Assembly (NCBI RefSeq): GCF_018130065.1
Contig: NZ_JAFCME010000008.1
Coordinates: 62,001-126,000, forward strand
Source: Bradyrhizobium sp. AUGA SZCCT0158
GTDB lineage: Bacteria > Pseudomonadota > Alphaproteobacteria > Rhizobiales > Xanthobacteraceae
DNA: 64,000 bases
Reading direction: 5' to 3'
Shown: piece by piece, positions 37,201 through 44,006 of the stretch
Layout of the letters: each line of letters begins with the position of its first letter
Numbering within the stretch: position 1 is the first letter of the stretch
Made by a program: the position numbers and the translations under genes
Notes under the pieces: model-generated
The model's database searches: none
The model's input: only the letters and a program-made list of their open reading frames with translations
Told to the model about the DNA's origin: nothing

Positions 37201-37439
37201 AAGTAAGGCAGCTCCTGCAGCTTCTTCTCGATGGGATCGGCGACCTGGGTCTGCATCTCCTGCGCCGTGGCGCCCGGCCAGATCGCGGAGACGTTGACCA
37301 CCTTCACGGTGAAGAACGGATCCTCGGCGCGGCCAAGCCGCTCGTAGGAGAAGAAGCCGGCCACACCCAGCGCGATCATCAGGAACAGGATCAGCGTCGG
37401 ATGGCTTACCGCCCAGCCCGACAGATTGAAGCGCTTCAT
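34287..37439 (-). CDS. RND-family efflux pump, inner-membrane subunit (AcrB/MexB superfamily)
   Basis: A roughly 1050-residue proton-driven exporter with the RND plan: TM1 near residues 10-30, large periplasmic loop, TM2-6, TM7 (WCVDHRIKVVVATVAVF), second loop and TM8-12. The proton-relay aspartate pair in TM4 is present (LGLLVDDAIIAVEMM). The C-terminal sequence MTRKEAIVEATVRRARPVIL and LVDQIET are RND family motifs. I use the ATG at 37439 because GGAGAG precedes it. It works with the adaptor encoded upstream; no outer-membrane factor gene lies in the window, so a TolC-like protein must come from elsewhere. Confidence 0.93.
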   Translation of the reverse strand: MKRFNLSGWAVSHPTLILFLMIALGVAGFFSYERLGRAEDPFFTVKVVNVSAIWPGATAQEMQTQVADPIEKKLQELPYFEKVQTYSKPAFTAMQVTFKDSTPPAQVPYLFYLLRKKLADVQGQLPAGLLGPNVNDEFSDVDSILYMMTGDGADYAQLKKAAEGMRQRLLKVPGVTKVNLYGAQDERIFVEFSHAKLATIGVTPQALFDSLAKQNNVTPAGTVETSSQRVPLRVTGALDGAKAVAETPVESNGRIFRLGDIATVTHGFVDPPTFKARQEGKPALGIGVVTAKGANILELGKEVENATNDFMKAVPQGINVEQIADQPKVVERAVGEFVHSFVEALAIVLFVSFLALGWRTGIVVAMSVPLVLAIVFIVMNAMSIDLHRITLGALIIALGLLVDDAIIAVEMMVVKMEQGWDRVRAASFAWESTAFPMLTGTLVTAAGFLPIGFANSAVGEYAGGIFWIVAISLVASWFVAVIFTPYIGVKLLPNIKVHHNHDPHAVYETRVYRILRSMVQWCVDHRIKVVVATVAVFALSIVGFGNVQQQFFPLSERPELFLQLRLPEGTAFNVTEKSVKKAEALLKDDKDIATYTSYVGQGSPRFWLGLNPQLPNEAFAEIVIVSKDVDARERIKARLEKAVAGGDLSEARVRIDRFNFGPPVGFPVQFRVIGPDPNKVRDIAYQVRDVMRQNPNALEPQLDWNEQSPYLKLVVDQDRARALGLTPQDVSQALSMLISGAPVTTIRDGIEKVGVVARAVPSERLDLGHVGDLTVTSRNGVAVPLQQIAKIEYAHEEPILWRRNRDMAITVRTDVADGVQAPDVTNQIWPKLSQIRDSLEPAYRIEPGGAFEESAKGNASIAVLFPLMALVMLTLLMIQLQSFSRLILVFLTAPLGIVGASLGLNIAGQPFGFVALLGLIALAGMIMRNAVILVDQIETDVSHGMTRKEAIVEATVRRARPVILTALAAILAMIPLSRSAFWGPMAITIMGGLFVATFLTLLYLPGLYALWFRKSLEESGQTKQPDLAPQHAAKELSTSPLAFPLADAAE

Positions 37440-37477
37440 CTCACTCTCCAACGTATTCCGTTGTTACCGACCGCGGA

Positions 37478-38584
37478 TCAGAACGACAGCGACGAGACGA
37501 CCCGCACCTTCTGGGCCGGATCGAGCTTCTGCACGCCGAGCGCGACAACCTTGGCGCCTTCAGGCACGCCGCCGGTGATGACGACGGAATTGCTCTCGTA
37601 GGATTTCACGACGACCGGCTTCAGCGTCACGGCGCCGGCATCGTCCACGATGTAGAGCGAGGGATTGCCGCCCTGGCTGTACAGCGCCGACAGCGGCAGC
37701 TTCGCGACGTTCTCGGTGGCGGGGTCGGACAGCGTCAACGTTGCGGTCATGCCGAGCGACACGCTGTCGCCGGCGCCGGGCAGCGAGAACTTTGCCAGAT
37801 AGGTGCGCGTTGCCGGATCCGCCGTCGGCGCGATCTCGCGCAGTTTTGCGACGTATTTCTTGTTGGCGTCCGACCACAGCGTGACGGAGGCGGCACCATC
37901 CTTGGCGCGGCCCACCAGGGTTTCCGGGATCGCGACCACGGCTTCCTTTTCGGCAAAGCGCGCGACACGAACCGCGGTCTGGCCGGAGGCGACCACCTGG
38001 CCGGCATCGATGAGGGTCGCGGTGACGACACCGCGCGTATCGGCGACCAGCGTCGCATAAGAAAGAGAGTTCTTGGTCAGTTCGACCGAACGCTCGGCAC
38101 GATAGAAGCGCGCGCGGGCCTCATCGGCGGCGGCGCGGCTCTGATCCATTTGCGCGTCCGTGGTCCAGCCCTTGGCGCGCAGATCCTTGGCGCGCTGCTC
38201 GGACGCGGAGGCCTGCGCCAGCACGCCGGTCGCGGCGCGATATTCCGCCTCGGACTGCTCGGCCTGCAGCTTCAGATCAACTTCATCGAGGGTGGCGAGC
38301 GGCTGGCCGACATCAACGGTCTGGCCGACCTCCACGAGGCGCTTTGCGACCTTGCCCGGGACCCGGAAACCCATATCGGTCTCGATCCGGGGCCTGATGG
38401 TGCCAACAAAACTGCGTTCCGGCGTTTCCGCCTCATAATGCACGGTGGCGACCAGAACCGGACGCCCGGGAGCGGCCTTTTCAGCCGCCTTTTCATTGCA
38501 GCCGGTCAACGAAAACACCGCCAACGCCAGCATCGCTCCGGTCAAGAGCCTGTAATAGCTGGAAAAAATGGAACGGGCGAACAT
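37478..38584 (-). CDS. RND efflux periplasmic adaptor lipoprotein (AcrA/MexA-like)
   Basis: A 368-residue membrane-fusion protein. It has a lipoprotein signal with lipobox LTGC near residue 29, a barrel-sandwich (lipoyl) half GFRVPGKVAKRLVEVGQTVD, an alpha-hairpin (LKLQAEQSEAEYRAATGVLA) and the second lipoyl half VVTATLIDAGQVVASGQT. The start at 38584 follows GGAGAAACCG; an ATG at 38596 is possible. First gene of the efflux operon, downstream of a near-consensus promoter. Confidence 0.92.
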   Translation of the reverse strand: MFARSIFSSYYRLLTGAMLALAVFSLTGCNEKAAEKAAPGRPVLVATVHYEAETPERSFVGTIRPRIETDMGFRVPGKVAKRLVEVGQTVDVGQPLATLDEVDLKLQAEQSEAEYRAATGVLAQASASEQRAKDLRAKGWTTDAQMDQSRAAADEARARFYRAERSVELTKNSLSYATLVADTRGVVTATLIDAGQVVASGQTAVRVARFAEKEAVVAIPETLVGRAKDGAASVTLWSDANKKYVAKLREIAPTADPATRTYLAKFSLPGAGDSVSLGMTATLTLSDPATENVAKLPLSALYSQGGNPSLYIVDDAGAVTLKPVVVKSYESNSVVITGGVPEGAKVVALGVQKLDPAQKVRVVSSLSF

Positions 38585-38615
38585 CGGTTTCTCCATCGGC
38601 TACATGCTGATGAAG

Positions 38616-38661
38616 ATTATTGAGTGTTCACTGACGAATGTCAATATTCGTCATTGAACAC
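38616..38661 (-). promoter_or_regulatory. Promoter and palindromic operator of the RND efflux operon
   Basis: On the minus strand: -35 TTGACA (38639-38644), 17-base spacer, -10 AATAAT (38616-38621), then the adaptor start about 32 bases downstream. Across the spacer and -35 lies an inverted repeat with 16-base arms GTGTTCACTGACGAAT (38624-38639) and ATTCGTCATTGAACAC (38646-38661), matching at 15 of 16 positions around a 6-base centre. A protein bound here would block RNA polymerase. The TetR protein of the operon is the obvious candidate. Confidence 0.8.
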
Positions 38662-38701
38662 CAATTCGTGAGTTGATGAGTCATTAAGGGGCCAAATCTC
38701 C

Positions 38702-38842
38702 CGTCGCCCCGGCCTTGAGCCGGGGCCCATAGCCACCGATGGCCGTTTTGCGAAAGCCGTGACAGCGTGCCCCTTACAATGGCCGCGGCGTATGGGCCCC
38801 CCGATGCGCAATTGCGCATCTGTGCTCAAGGCCGGGGCGACG
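38702..38842. repeat. Inverted repeat, 141 bp
   Basis: Arms CGTCGCCCCGGCCTTGAGC (38702-38720) and GCTCAAGGCCGGGGCGACG (38824-38842) are perfect complements over 19 bases. GGGCCCATA / TATGGGCCC continues the stem. A common genomic palindrome type, located between the efflux operon promoter and the YcaQ gene. Confidence 0.8.
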
Positions 38843-38850
38843 AAATAGAT

Positions 38851-38935
38851 GTAGCCCGGATGAAGCGCAGCGAAATCCGGGGCCGCTCGCAAACCCAGAG
38901 AGTTTCCCGGATTGCGCTGCGCTCATCCGGGCTAC
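38851..38935. repeat. Inverted repeat, 85 bp
   Basis: Arms GTAGCCCGGATGAAGCGCAG (from 38851) and its near-complement ending CGCTCATCCGGGCTAC at 38935, with AATCCGGG / CCCGGATT continuing inward. It directly follows the previous repeat, so two unrelated palindromes stand in tandem at the 3' end of the YcaQ gene. Confidence 0.8.
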
Positions 38936-38957
38936 GGGCTTACTTCGCGCGGGCGCC

Positions 38958-40127
38958 CTACTCCGCCAGTTGAAACCGCTCGAAGCGATGCAGCTCTTCC
39001 TCGATGTGGCGCTTGAGCTCCTTGCGCGGAGCCTTCGCGGCACCCTTGCCGACCCAGTTCCATTTCTGCATCAGCAATTTCTTTTCCTTGCGGTCGGTCT
39101 TCAGATCGATCGCGGCTACGATGTCTTCGCCGACCAGGACCGGCAGCGCGAAATAACCGAACAGGCGCTTTTCCTTCGGTACATAGGCCTCGAAACGATG
39201 GCCGTAATCGAAGAACAGTTCGGTGCGCTTGCGCTGGATGATCAGGGGATCGAACGGCGAGAGGATATGCACCAGGCCGCCATCGCCCTCGCCCGCGGGC
39301 TGCTCCAGCGTCTCTGCCCGCGCCCAATGTTCCTGCTTGCCCGCGCCTTCGAGTTCTATCGCCACCATCTCCTTGCGGCGGACCCGCGCCTCGATCAGGC
39401 GGCGGACCGCGGCCTTGTTCGGCGCATCGAGATGGCAGATCGAATCGAGGCTGACGAGTCCCTGCGCGCGCAAGGCGCGGTCGAGCAGATAGGAGGTCGT
39501 CTCCAGGTTCGATGCCGGCTTCGGCGGTCTGTCCCAGCCGAAATGCCGCGTCATCAGCTCATATGTCTTCAGCATGCCGGTGCGTTCAGAGATCGTGACC
39601 GCGCCGGTATAGAACGCCAGCTGCAGCGCGCGTTTGGACGGCTTGCGGCTCGCCCACAGATGCTCCTTCTCGGTCAGCACGTCGTCCTCGATGTCGCGGA
39701 TGGTCAGTGCGCCATCGCGTTTGAGCAGCCGCATCACCTTGCGGGTGTCGGCGGGACTGACGGACGCGAACCATTTATGGCCCTCGCGCTTGTGCAGCTT
39801 CATGCCCGGCACGAAGAAGCGAAAATCTTTCGACGGCACATAGGACAGCGCATGGGTCCAGTATTCGAACACGCTCTTGTCGACGCTCTGGGCCTGCCGC
39901 AGGTCCGCGCGGCGATAATTGGGAATGCGGCTGAAGAGAATGTGGTGGTGGCAGCGCTCGATCACGTTGATGGTGTCGATCTGCACATAGCCGAGATGTT
40001 CCACCGCGGCGGCAGTGGCCGCTGGCCCCTCGCCGAACGGGTCAGGCGTATCGAGCCGCTGGGCACGCAGCCAGATTCGCCGGGCCTCGGTCTTGGTCAG
40101 GGGGTGGGGTTTTGTCGCGCGGGGCAT
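38958..40127 (-). CDS. YcaQ/AlkX-like HTH_42 DNA glycosylase
   Basis: A 389-residue protein of the winged-helix HTH_42 superfamily, whose YcaQ branch excises alkylated bases and unhooks interstrand crosslinks. The catalytic motif Q-x-D is visible as Q49-I50-D51 in LGYVQIDTINVIERCHHHIL, the form used by the YcaQ/AlkX branch rather than the QxQ of AlkZ. Later family motifs are HEKRE-type KLHKREGHKWF and LLSPFDPLIIQRKR-like ILSPFDPLIIQRKR. Single-gene unit; no crosslinking metabolite cluster nearby, so general DNA repair is the best guess. Confidence 0.88.
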   Translation of the reverse strand: MPRATKPHPLTKTEARRIWLRAQRLDTPDPFGEGPAATAAAVEHLGYVQIDTINVIERCHHHILFSRIPNYRRADLRQAQSVDKSVFEYWTHALSYVPSKDFRFFVPGMKLHKREGHKWFASVSPADTRKVMRLLKRDGALTIRDIEDDVLTEKEHLWASRKPSKRALQLAFYTGAVTISERTGMLKTYELMTRHFGWDRPPKPASNLETTSYLLDRALRAQGLVSLDSICHLDAPNKAAVRRLIEARVRRKEMVAIELEGAGKQEHWARAETLEQPAGEGDGGLVHILSPFDPLIIQRKRTELFFDYGHRFEAYVPKEKRLFGYFALPVLVGEDIVAAIDLKTDRKEKKLLMQKWNWVGKGAAKAPRKELKRHIEEELHRFERFQLAE

Positions 40128-40184
40128 CGCCCGGCAATGTAGTCGGATTCGCTCATTGGAGAAGTCCCGGATCTGGGAGCGAAA

Positions 40185-40415
40185 TCAGCGTTTCCGCCGG
40201 TCCGGGACGCTACCGGTTGCGATATCCGCCTCGCAGGACGCCTTGCCATGGTCCGGGGCGCGGCATTTGTAGACGCTGCCGGTCAGACGATCGACCAGCC
40301 ACGCGCTCTCTTCGGTCGGACCTTCGAAGGCGGTATAGCGGGTGCCAAGCGCGTTGATGAACGTCGACAGCAGGATCGCCGCCGCGATCAGCGCCGCGCC
40401 GATCAAGGTCGGCAT
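40185..40415 (-). CDS. Small membrane-anchored hypothetical protein
   Basis: A 76-residue protein with one N-terminal helix (MPTLIGAALIAAAILLSTFI) followed by a periplasmic tail that carries two cysteines (YKCRAPDHGKASCEAD). The anchor and the paired cysteines suggest an exported disulfide-bonded domain. The frame is open upstream, but the composition there (Lys/Gln-rich, low complexity) does not look coding. No RBS is obvious, so the start is uncertain. Confidence 0.6.
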   Translation of the reverse strand: MPTLIGAALIAAAILLSTFINALGTRYTAFEGPTEESAWLVDRLTGSVYKCRAPDHGKASCEADIATGSVPDRRKR

Positions 40416-40757
40416 CGTACTTGCCGAACCCGTGAGCTCCGGTGGAACGTTACGATAATTTTGATACTCACGCTGCCGCTTAACCGATTGAAACACCCGC
40501 CCGCCTGCTCTTGCTTGCCCAAACTTTTTCTTCGATTTCTTTTGGGATTTTCTCGTGGAGAATTTTGCTAGGTCCCCATCTTGCCGATTTGTTGTTCGCA
40601 GATCGGCGCTGACGCGACGGCATTGCGACCAGCAAACAGCAAAGAAGAAGCCGGGAAGCGGCGCGGGTTCGCTGATACCTGCAACACGAACGTAATCGCG
40701 CTTTGGATCATTGCGGGCGTCTCGCAAGCGCTCTTTACAGGCGTCGCAGGGAACACC
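40416..40757. other. Intergenic stretch without a supported gene
   Basis: Between the small membrane protein gene and the ompA promoter. It contains an A/T-rich run around 40510-40560 and no coding pattern I trust on either strand. The regulatory sites nearest to ompA are listed separately. Confidence 0.5.
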
Positions 40758-40773
40758 AGTGATCCAGATCACA
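40758..40773 (+). promoter_or_regulatory. CRP-like site 1 upstream of the OmpA gene
   Basis: AGTGATCCAGATCACA matches the TGTGA-N6-TCACA consensus at nine of ten defined positions and is symmetrical. Its centre lies 63 bp upstream of the second such site. Confidence 0.55.
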
Positions 40774-40820
40774 CAGAGTAGCGAAGCGACCCCATATCAA
40801 CGGAAACTGGCCGCTTTCAA

Positions 40821-40836
40821 CGTGACCTAGATCACA
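40821..40836 (+). promoter_or_regulatory. CRP-like site 2 upstream of the OmpA gene
   Basis: CGTGACCTAGATCACA, also nine of ten defined positions of TGTGA-N6-TCACA. About 19-24 bases further lies a possible extended -10 (TGTCTTAT, 40853-40860). If transcription starts near 40867-40870, the site is centred near -40, the class II activator position. Confidence 0.55.
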
Positions 40837-40921
40837 TTAGCCTATTTGAACCTGTCTTATCTTCGCAGCATCAAACCGCCAACCAGCCAATATGGCAGGC
40901 GTAACAGTAAGGAAGACGACA

Positions 40922-41551
40922 ATGACCCGCTCTAATGGATTTTCCATCCTGACATTCGGCGTCGCGCTGTCGATGACGGCGGGCGTGGCGTTTGCCGGCG
41001 AGACCGTCTCGGCAGACAAGATCCTGAACGCGCTGAAGCCGACGTCGGCGACCCGCAGCCTCTCGCTCGGCCCGCAGGTCAACACCGCCGCCCAGGCCAA
41101 GGAAGCCAGCTTCGTCGACACGCTGCGCAATCGCAAAACCCGGTCGCTCTCGCTCGGCGAGCGCCAGGAAATTGCCGAACTCGCCGCGACCAAGCCGAAG
41201 ATCGATCTCGAAATCCGCTTCGACTACAATTCGGCCGACATCAGCAAGAGTTCGATGTCGGCGGTGCAGGAACTCGGCAAGGCGCTTTCGGACGCCAGCC
41301 TGAAGGGTTCGACCTTCGTGGTTGCCGGTCATACCGACGCGGTCGGCAGCGACGGATACAACCAGGACCTCTCCGAGCGCCGCGCCGATACGATCAAGAA
41401 GTTTCTCACCGAGCAATACGGCCTCAACGCCTCCGACCTCGTGACCGTCGGCTACGGCGAGACCAAGCCGAAGGATCCGAACGCGCCGATGGACCCGGTC
41501 AACCGCCGCGTCCAGGTCGTCAACATGGATACCAAGACCGCGTCGAAGTGA
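40922..41551 (+). CDS. OmpA-family outer-membrane/peptidoglycan-anchoring protein
   Basis: A 209-residue exported protein. Signal peptide to VAFA (about residue 28), a short variable region with a repeated TRSLSLG motif (residues about 42-48 and 76-82), and a C-terminal OmpA domain (about 95-205) that binds diaminopimelate: IRFDYNSADISKSSMSAVQE, VVAGHTDAVGSDGYNQDLSE and RRADTIKKFL. There is no N-terminal beta-barrel, so it is a periplasmic anchor type rather than a porin. Start at 40922 follows AAGGAAGAC. Two CRP-like sites and a perfect terminator flank it. Confidence 0.92.
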   Translation: MTRSNGFSILTFGVALSMTAGVAFAGETVSADKILNALKPTSATRSLSLGPQVNTAAQAKEASFVDTLRNRKTRSLSLGERQEIAELAATKPKIDLEIRFDYNSADISKSSMSAVQELGKALSDASLKGSTFVVAGHTDAVGSDGYNQDLSERRADTIKKFLTEQYGLNASDLVTVGYGETKPKDPNAPMDPVNRRVQVVNMDTKTASK

Positions 41552-41565
41552 CGTGATGCGATTTG

Positions 41566-41593
41566 ATCCGCCTGCCGGAAACGGCAGGCGGAT
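41566..41593 (+). terminator. Terminator of the OmpA gene
   Basis: Perfect 12-bp stem ATCCGCCTGCCG / CGGCAGGCGGAT closed by a GAAA tetraloop and followed by TTCGTTT, 14 bp after the stop codon. Confidence 0.85.
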
Positions 41594-41608
41594 TTCGTTT
41601 GCCTCATC

Positions 41609-41760
41609 CGCACACGTCATCCTGAGGTGCGAGCCTTGCGGTGCACTTGCACCGCTGGGCGAGCCTCGAAGGATGGGCCGCGGGCGCTTCTCATCCTTCG
41701 AGGCGCGCAAGAGCGCGCCTACGGGTGAACGCAATTGCGTTCATCCCGGGGATGACGCGA
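41609..41760. repeat. Composite palindromic repeat
   Basis: Starts CGTCATCCTGAGGTGCGAGC and contains successive small hairpins (CGGTGCACTTGCACCG; AGGCGCGCAAGAGCGCGCCT; GAACGCAATTGCGTTC), ending in GGGGATGACG. CATCCTTCGAGGCGC is shared with the repeat at 3184-3286. Lies between two convergent genes. Confidence 0.7.
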
Positions 41761-41802
41761 GAAAGTGCGAGCGGGCTCGCTTCAACCCAAGCCTATCCCG
41801 CT

Positions 41803-43167
41803 CTATATCCAGTTCTGGAAAATCATCAGGCGGTTGAACGTCGCCATCGATGTTTCCACGAACGCGGCCGAGATCGGCAGCATCGCGGCGAAGCCCGCCG
41901 CTCCGACCGCGACAAAGCCCCATAGCAGCCAGCGTGGCGTGCCGCCGCGGCGGAGCGCGTAGACCAGCACGAAGCTCGCGGTGGTCGCGGCCGGCAGATA
42001 ATAGTAGATGAAGCCGAGCGTTCGCGGCAGCAACGCCCAGGCGAGATACGGGCCGACATAGAAAGCCAGCACCAGAAACGCATCCGCTCGCCGCGTCACG
42101 ATCCAGTCACGCAGGCAAACCAATAGCGCGATCAGCGCCGGCCACAGGATCAGGGGATTGCCGAGAAAGACCACGGCCGAGATCCTGTCGTCGCCGACCT
42201 TGTCGAACAGATACCAGACCGGGCGCACCAGGAACGGCCAGGACGGCCACGAACTCATGTAGGTGTGGCCCGCGATCGCGGTCGTCGTGTTGTCGCTGAA
42301 GATCCGCCGTTGCGCCTCGATGATATCAGGGACCGACAGGCCGTAGAGCGGGACGAAGGTCGAGAGATAGGCCAGCGCCGGCATCAGCAGGAAGCACGCC
42401 GCGAGATGCCAGGCCTTGAAATCGGGCCACAGGTCGGGCCGGTACCAGTCATCTTCATTGCCGTCGGCAAATTGCGTACGCCAGCTTTGCAACAGGCGGA
42501 TCACCGCCACGATGACCACGCAGACCGCGAGCACGAACAGCCCGCTCCATTTACAGCCGATCGCAAAACCGGAGCATAGCCCGGTCAATGCGAACCACAA
42601 ATGCGGCCGCTGCTGCCGGAAGCCGTACATGAACGCGGCGATGGCGAACAGGCTGAAAGTCAGTGCGAAAATATCCAGCATCGCGATCCGCGATTGCACG
42701 AACAGCATCTGATTGAAAAAGGCGAGCAGGCTCGCGGCGATGGCCGGCCCTTGCGCCGCAAACAATGCGAGGCCGCACAGATAGACCGCGACGATGGCGA
42801 GTGCGCCGGACAGCACCGCCGGATAGCGCCAGCCCAGCGGCACGTCGCCGAAGGTGTGGATCGACAGCGCGATGAATTGCTTGGCCAGCGGCGGATGCAT
42901 CGGGTTGAGCATCGGCTGCGGCATCACGGGAAGAAGCATCTGCCGCGCCGCCGGCACGTAATGCACTTCGTCGAAGTAGAACTTTTCGGGCGTGGTGATG
43001 CCGATCAGCATCGCGAAATGCGCGAAAAAAAACAGGGTACCCGCGATGATAGCGGTGCGCGCAATCGTCTGATTGGGAATAGAAGTTGGTGATTCTGGCA
43101 CTGTCTTCACGAACCAAATGAAATTGCGGCAAAATTCAGTGTGGGCGGTACAGATTTTTATGTCCAT
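41803..43167 (-). CDS. PMT-family (GT39-like) membrane glycosyltransferase
   Basis: A 454-residue integral membrane protein with about ten helices. The first periplasmic loop holds the acidic pair D66-E67 in FYFDEVHYVPAAR, the catalytic/metal-binding feature of GT-C enzymes, followed by MHPPLAKQFIAL and GCKWSGLFVLAV, both typical of protein O-mannosyltransferases. It should transfer a sugar from a polyprenyl-phosphate donor to protein or lipid. No donor-synthesis or target gene is adjacent. The N-terminal 35 residues look atypical, and the GTG of VKTVPESPTS is a possible later start. Confidence 0.85.
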   Translation of the reverse strand: MDIKICTAHTEFCRNFIWFVKTVPESPTSIPNQTIARTAIIAGTLFFFAHFAMLIGITTPEKFYFDEVHYVPAARQMLLPVMPQPMLNPMHPPLAKQFIALSIHTFGDVPLGWRYPAVLSGALAIVAVYLCGLALFAAQGPAIAASLLAFFNQMLFVQSRIAMLDIFALTFSLFAIAAFMYGFRQQRPHLWFALTGLCSGFAIGCKWSGLFVLAVCVVIVAVIRLLQSWRTQFADGNEDDWYRPDLWPDFKAWHLAACFLLMPALAYLSTFVPLYGLSVPDIIEAQRRIFSDNTTTAIAGHTYMSSWPSWPFLVRPVWYLFDKVGDDRISAVVFLGNPLILWPALIALLVCLRDWIVTRRADAFLVLAFYVGPYLAWALLPRTLGFIYYYLPAATTASFVLVYALRRGGTPRWLLWGFVAVGAAGFAAMLPISAAFVETSMATFNRLMIFQNWI

Positions 43168-43295
43168 CGCATTGAACGCGATTGGAATCCGGCAGCACTA
43201 ACCACCGGGCTAGTAGCGCGCCGCCTGTGATAATTCTACCACATCATTTGCGTGCGCGATCCGGTACGATATCGGGATAATCGATCGGCTTTGAA

Positions 43296-44006
43296 ATGAA
43301 ATCGCGTAACTACTCTGTTTTTCTTTTTGTGCTTGGTGCAATCGCGGTGCTGGCGGCAAGTCCGCTTTCAGCACAAACGCGCGTCGGTGAAGCCGCCGTC
43401 GTCAAGAATCAAGTTCTCCGTGTTAAGGGATCGGCAACCAGCCAGCTCAATGTCGGCGACGGATTACTGCGCGACGAAATCGTGCGCACCGGCCTCGACA
43501 GCGCCGCGCGGCTGGTGATGTCCGACAGCACCAACCTTTCGCTCGGGCCGAGCGCGTCGCTCAAGCTCGACCGCACCGTGTTCGACGATGAAACCCATTA
43601 TCGCGACGTCGCGATCCGCCTGACCTCCGGCGCGTTCCGCTTCGTCACCGGTAATTCGGAAAAAGCCGCCTACAAGATCACGACGCCGCTCGCGACCATC
43701 GGCGTCCGCGGCACCACGCTCGACATCCTGTCGCAGCGCGGCCAGACCGTCGTCAACTTGCGGGAAGGCCAGGCCTCGGTCTGCACCGTCAGCTTCGAAT
43801 GCGTCCAGCTCACCAGTCCCGGCGATACCGCCGTCATTACCCTGAGCGGCGGCAAGACATCCATCAAGAAGACCAACAACCCGCCATGGACCTTCGCCAA
43901 GACCTGCAGCGCGGCGGCGGGGCTTTGCAGCGCGACGCAATATGCCAACGCCTCGCCGACGGTGACGCCGCCGGTCGATGACGGCGGTATGTTGTGCGGA
44001 CGCTGA
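43296..44006 (+). CDS. Exported FecR-domain protein
   Basis: A 236-residue secreted protein: signal peptide MKSRNYSVFLFVLGAIAVLA, cleaved after about residue 28, then a FecR domain (about 30-165) recognisable by GDGLLRDEIVRTGLDSAARL, LSLGPSASLKLD and ITTPLATIGVRGTTLDI. Unlike the anti-sigma FecR it has no cytoplasmic N-terminal domain or sensor helix; the four C-terminal cysteines may form disulfides. Its stop overlaps the start of the beta-barrel gene (TGATG), so the two proteins are made together and probably interact at the cell surface. Confidence 0.88.
   Translation: MKSRNYSVFLFVLGAIAVLAASPLSAQTRVGEAAVVKNQVLRVKGSATSQLNVGDGLLRDEIVRTGLDSAARLVMSDSTNLSLGPSASLKLDRTVFDDETHYRDVAIRLTSGAFRFVTGNSEKAAYKITTPLATIGVRGTTLDILSQRGQTVVNLREGQASVCTVSFECVQLTSPGDTAVITLSGGKTSIKKTNNPPWTFAKTCSAAAGLCSATQYANASPTVTPPVDDGGMLCGR

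Noticed and set aside
43296..44006. FecIR-type iron signalling system
   Set aside because: There is no sigma factor or TonB-dependent receptor nearby, and the protein lacks the anti-sigma N-terminus.
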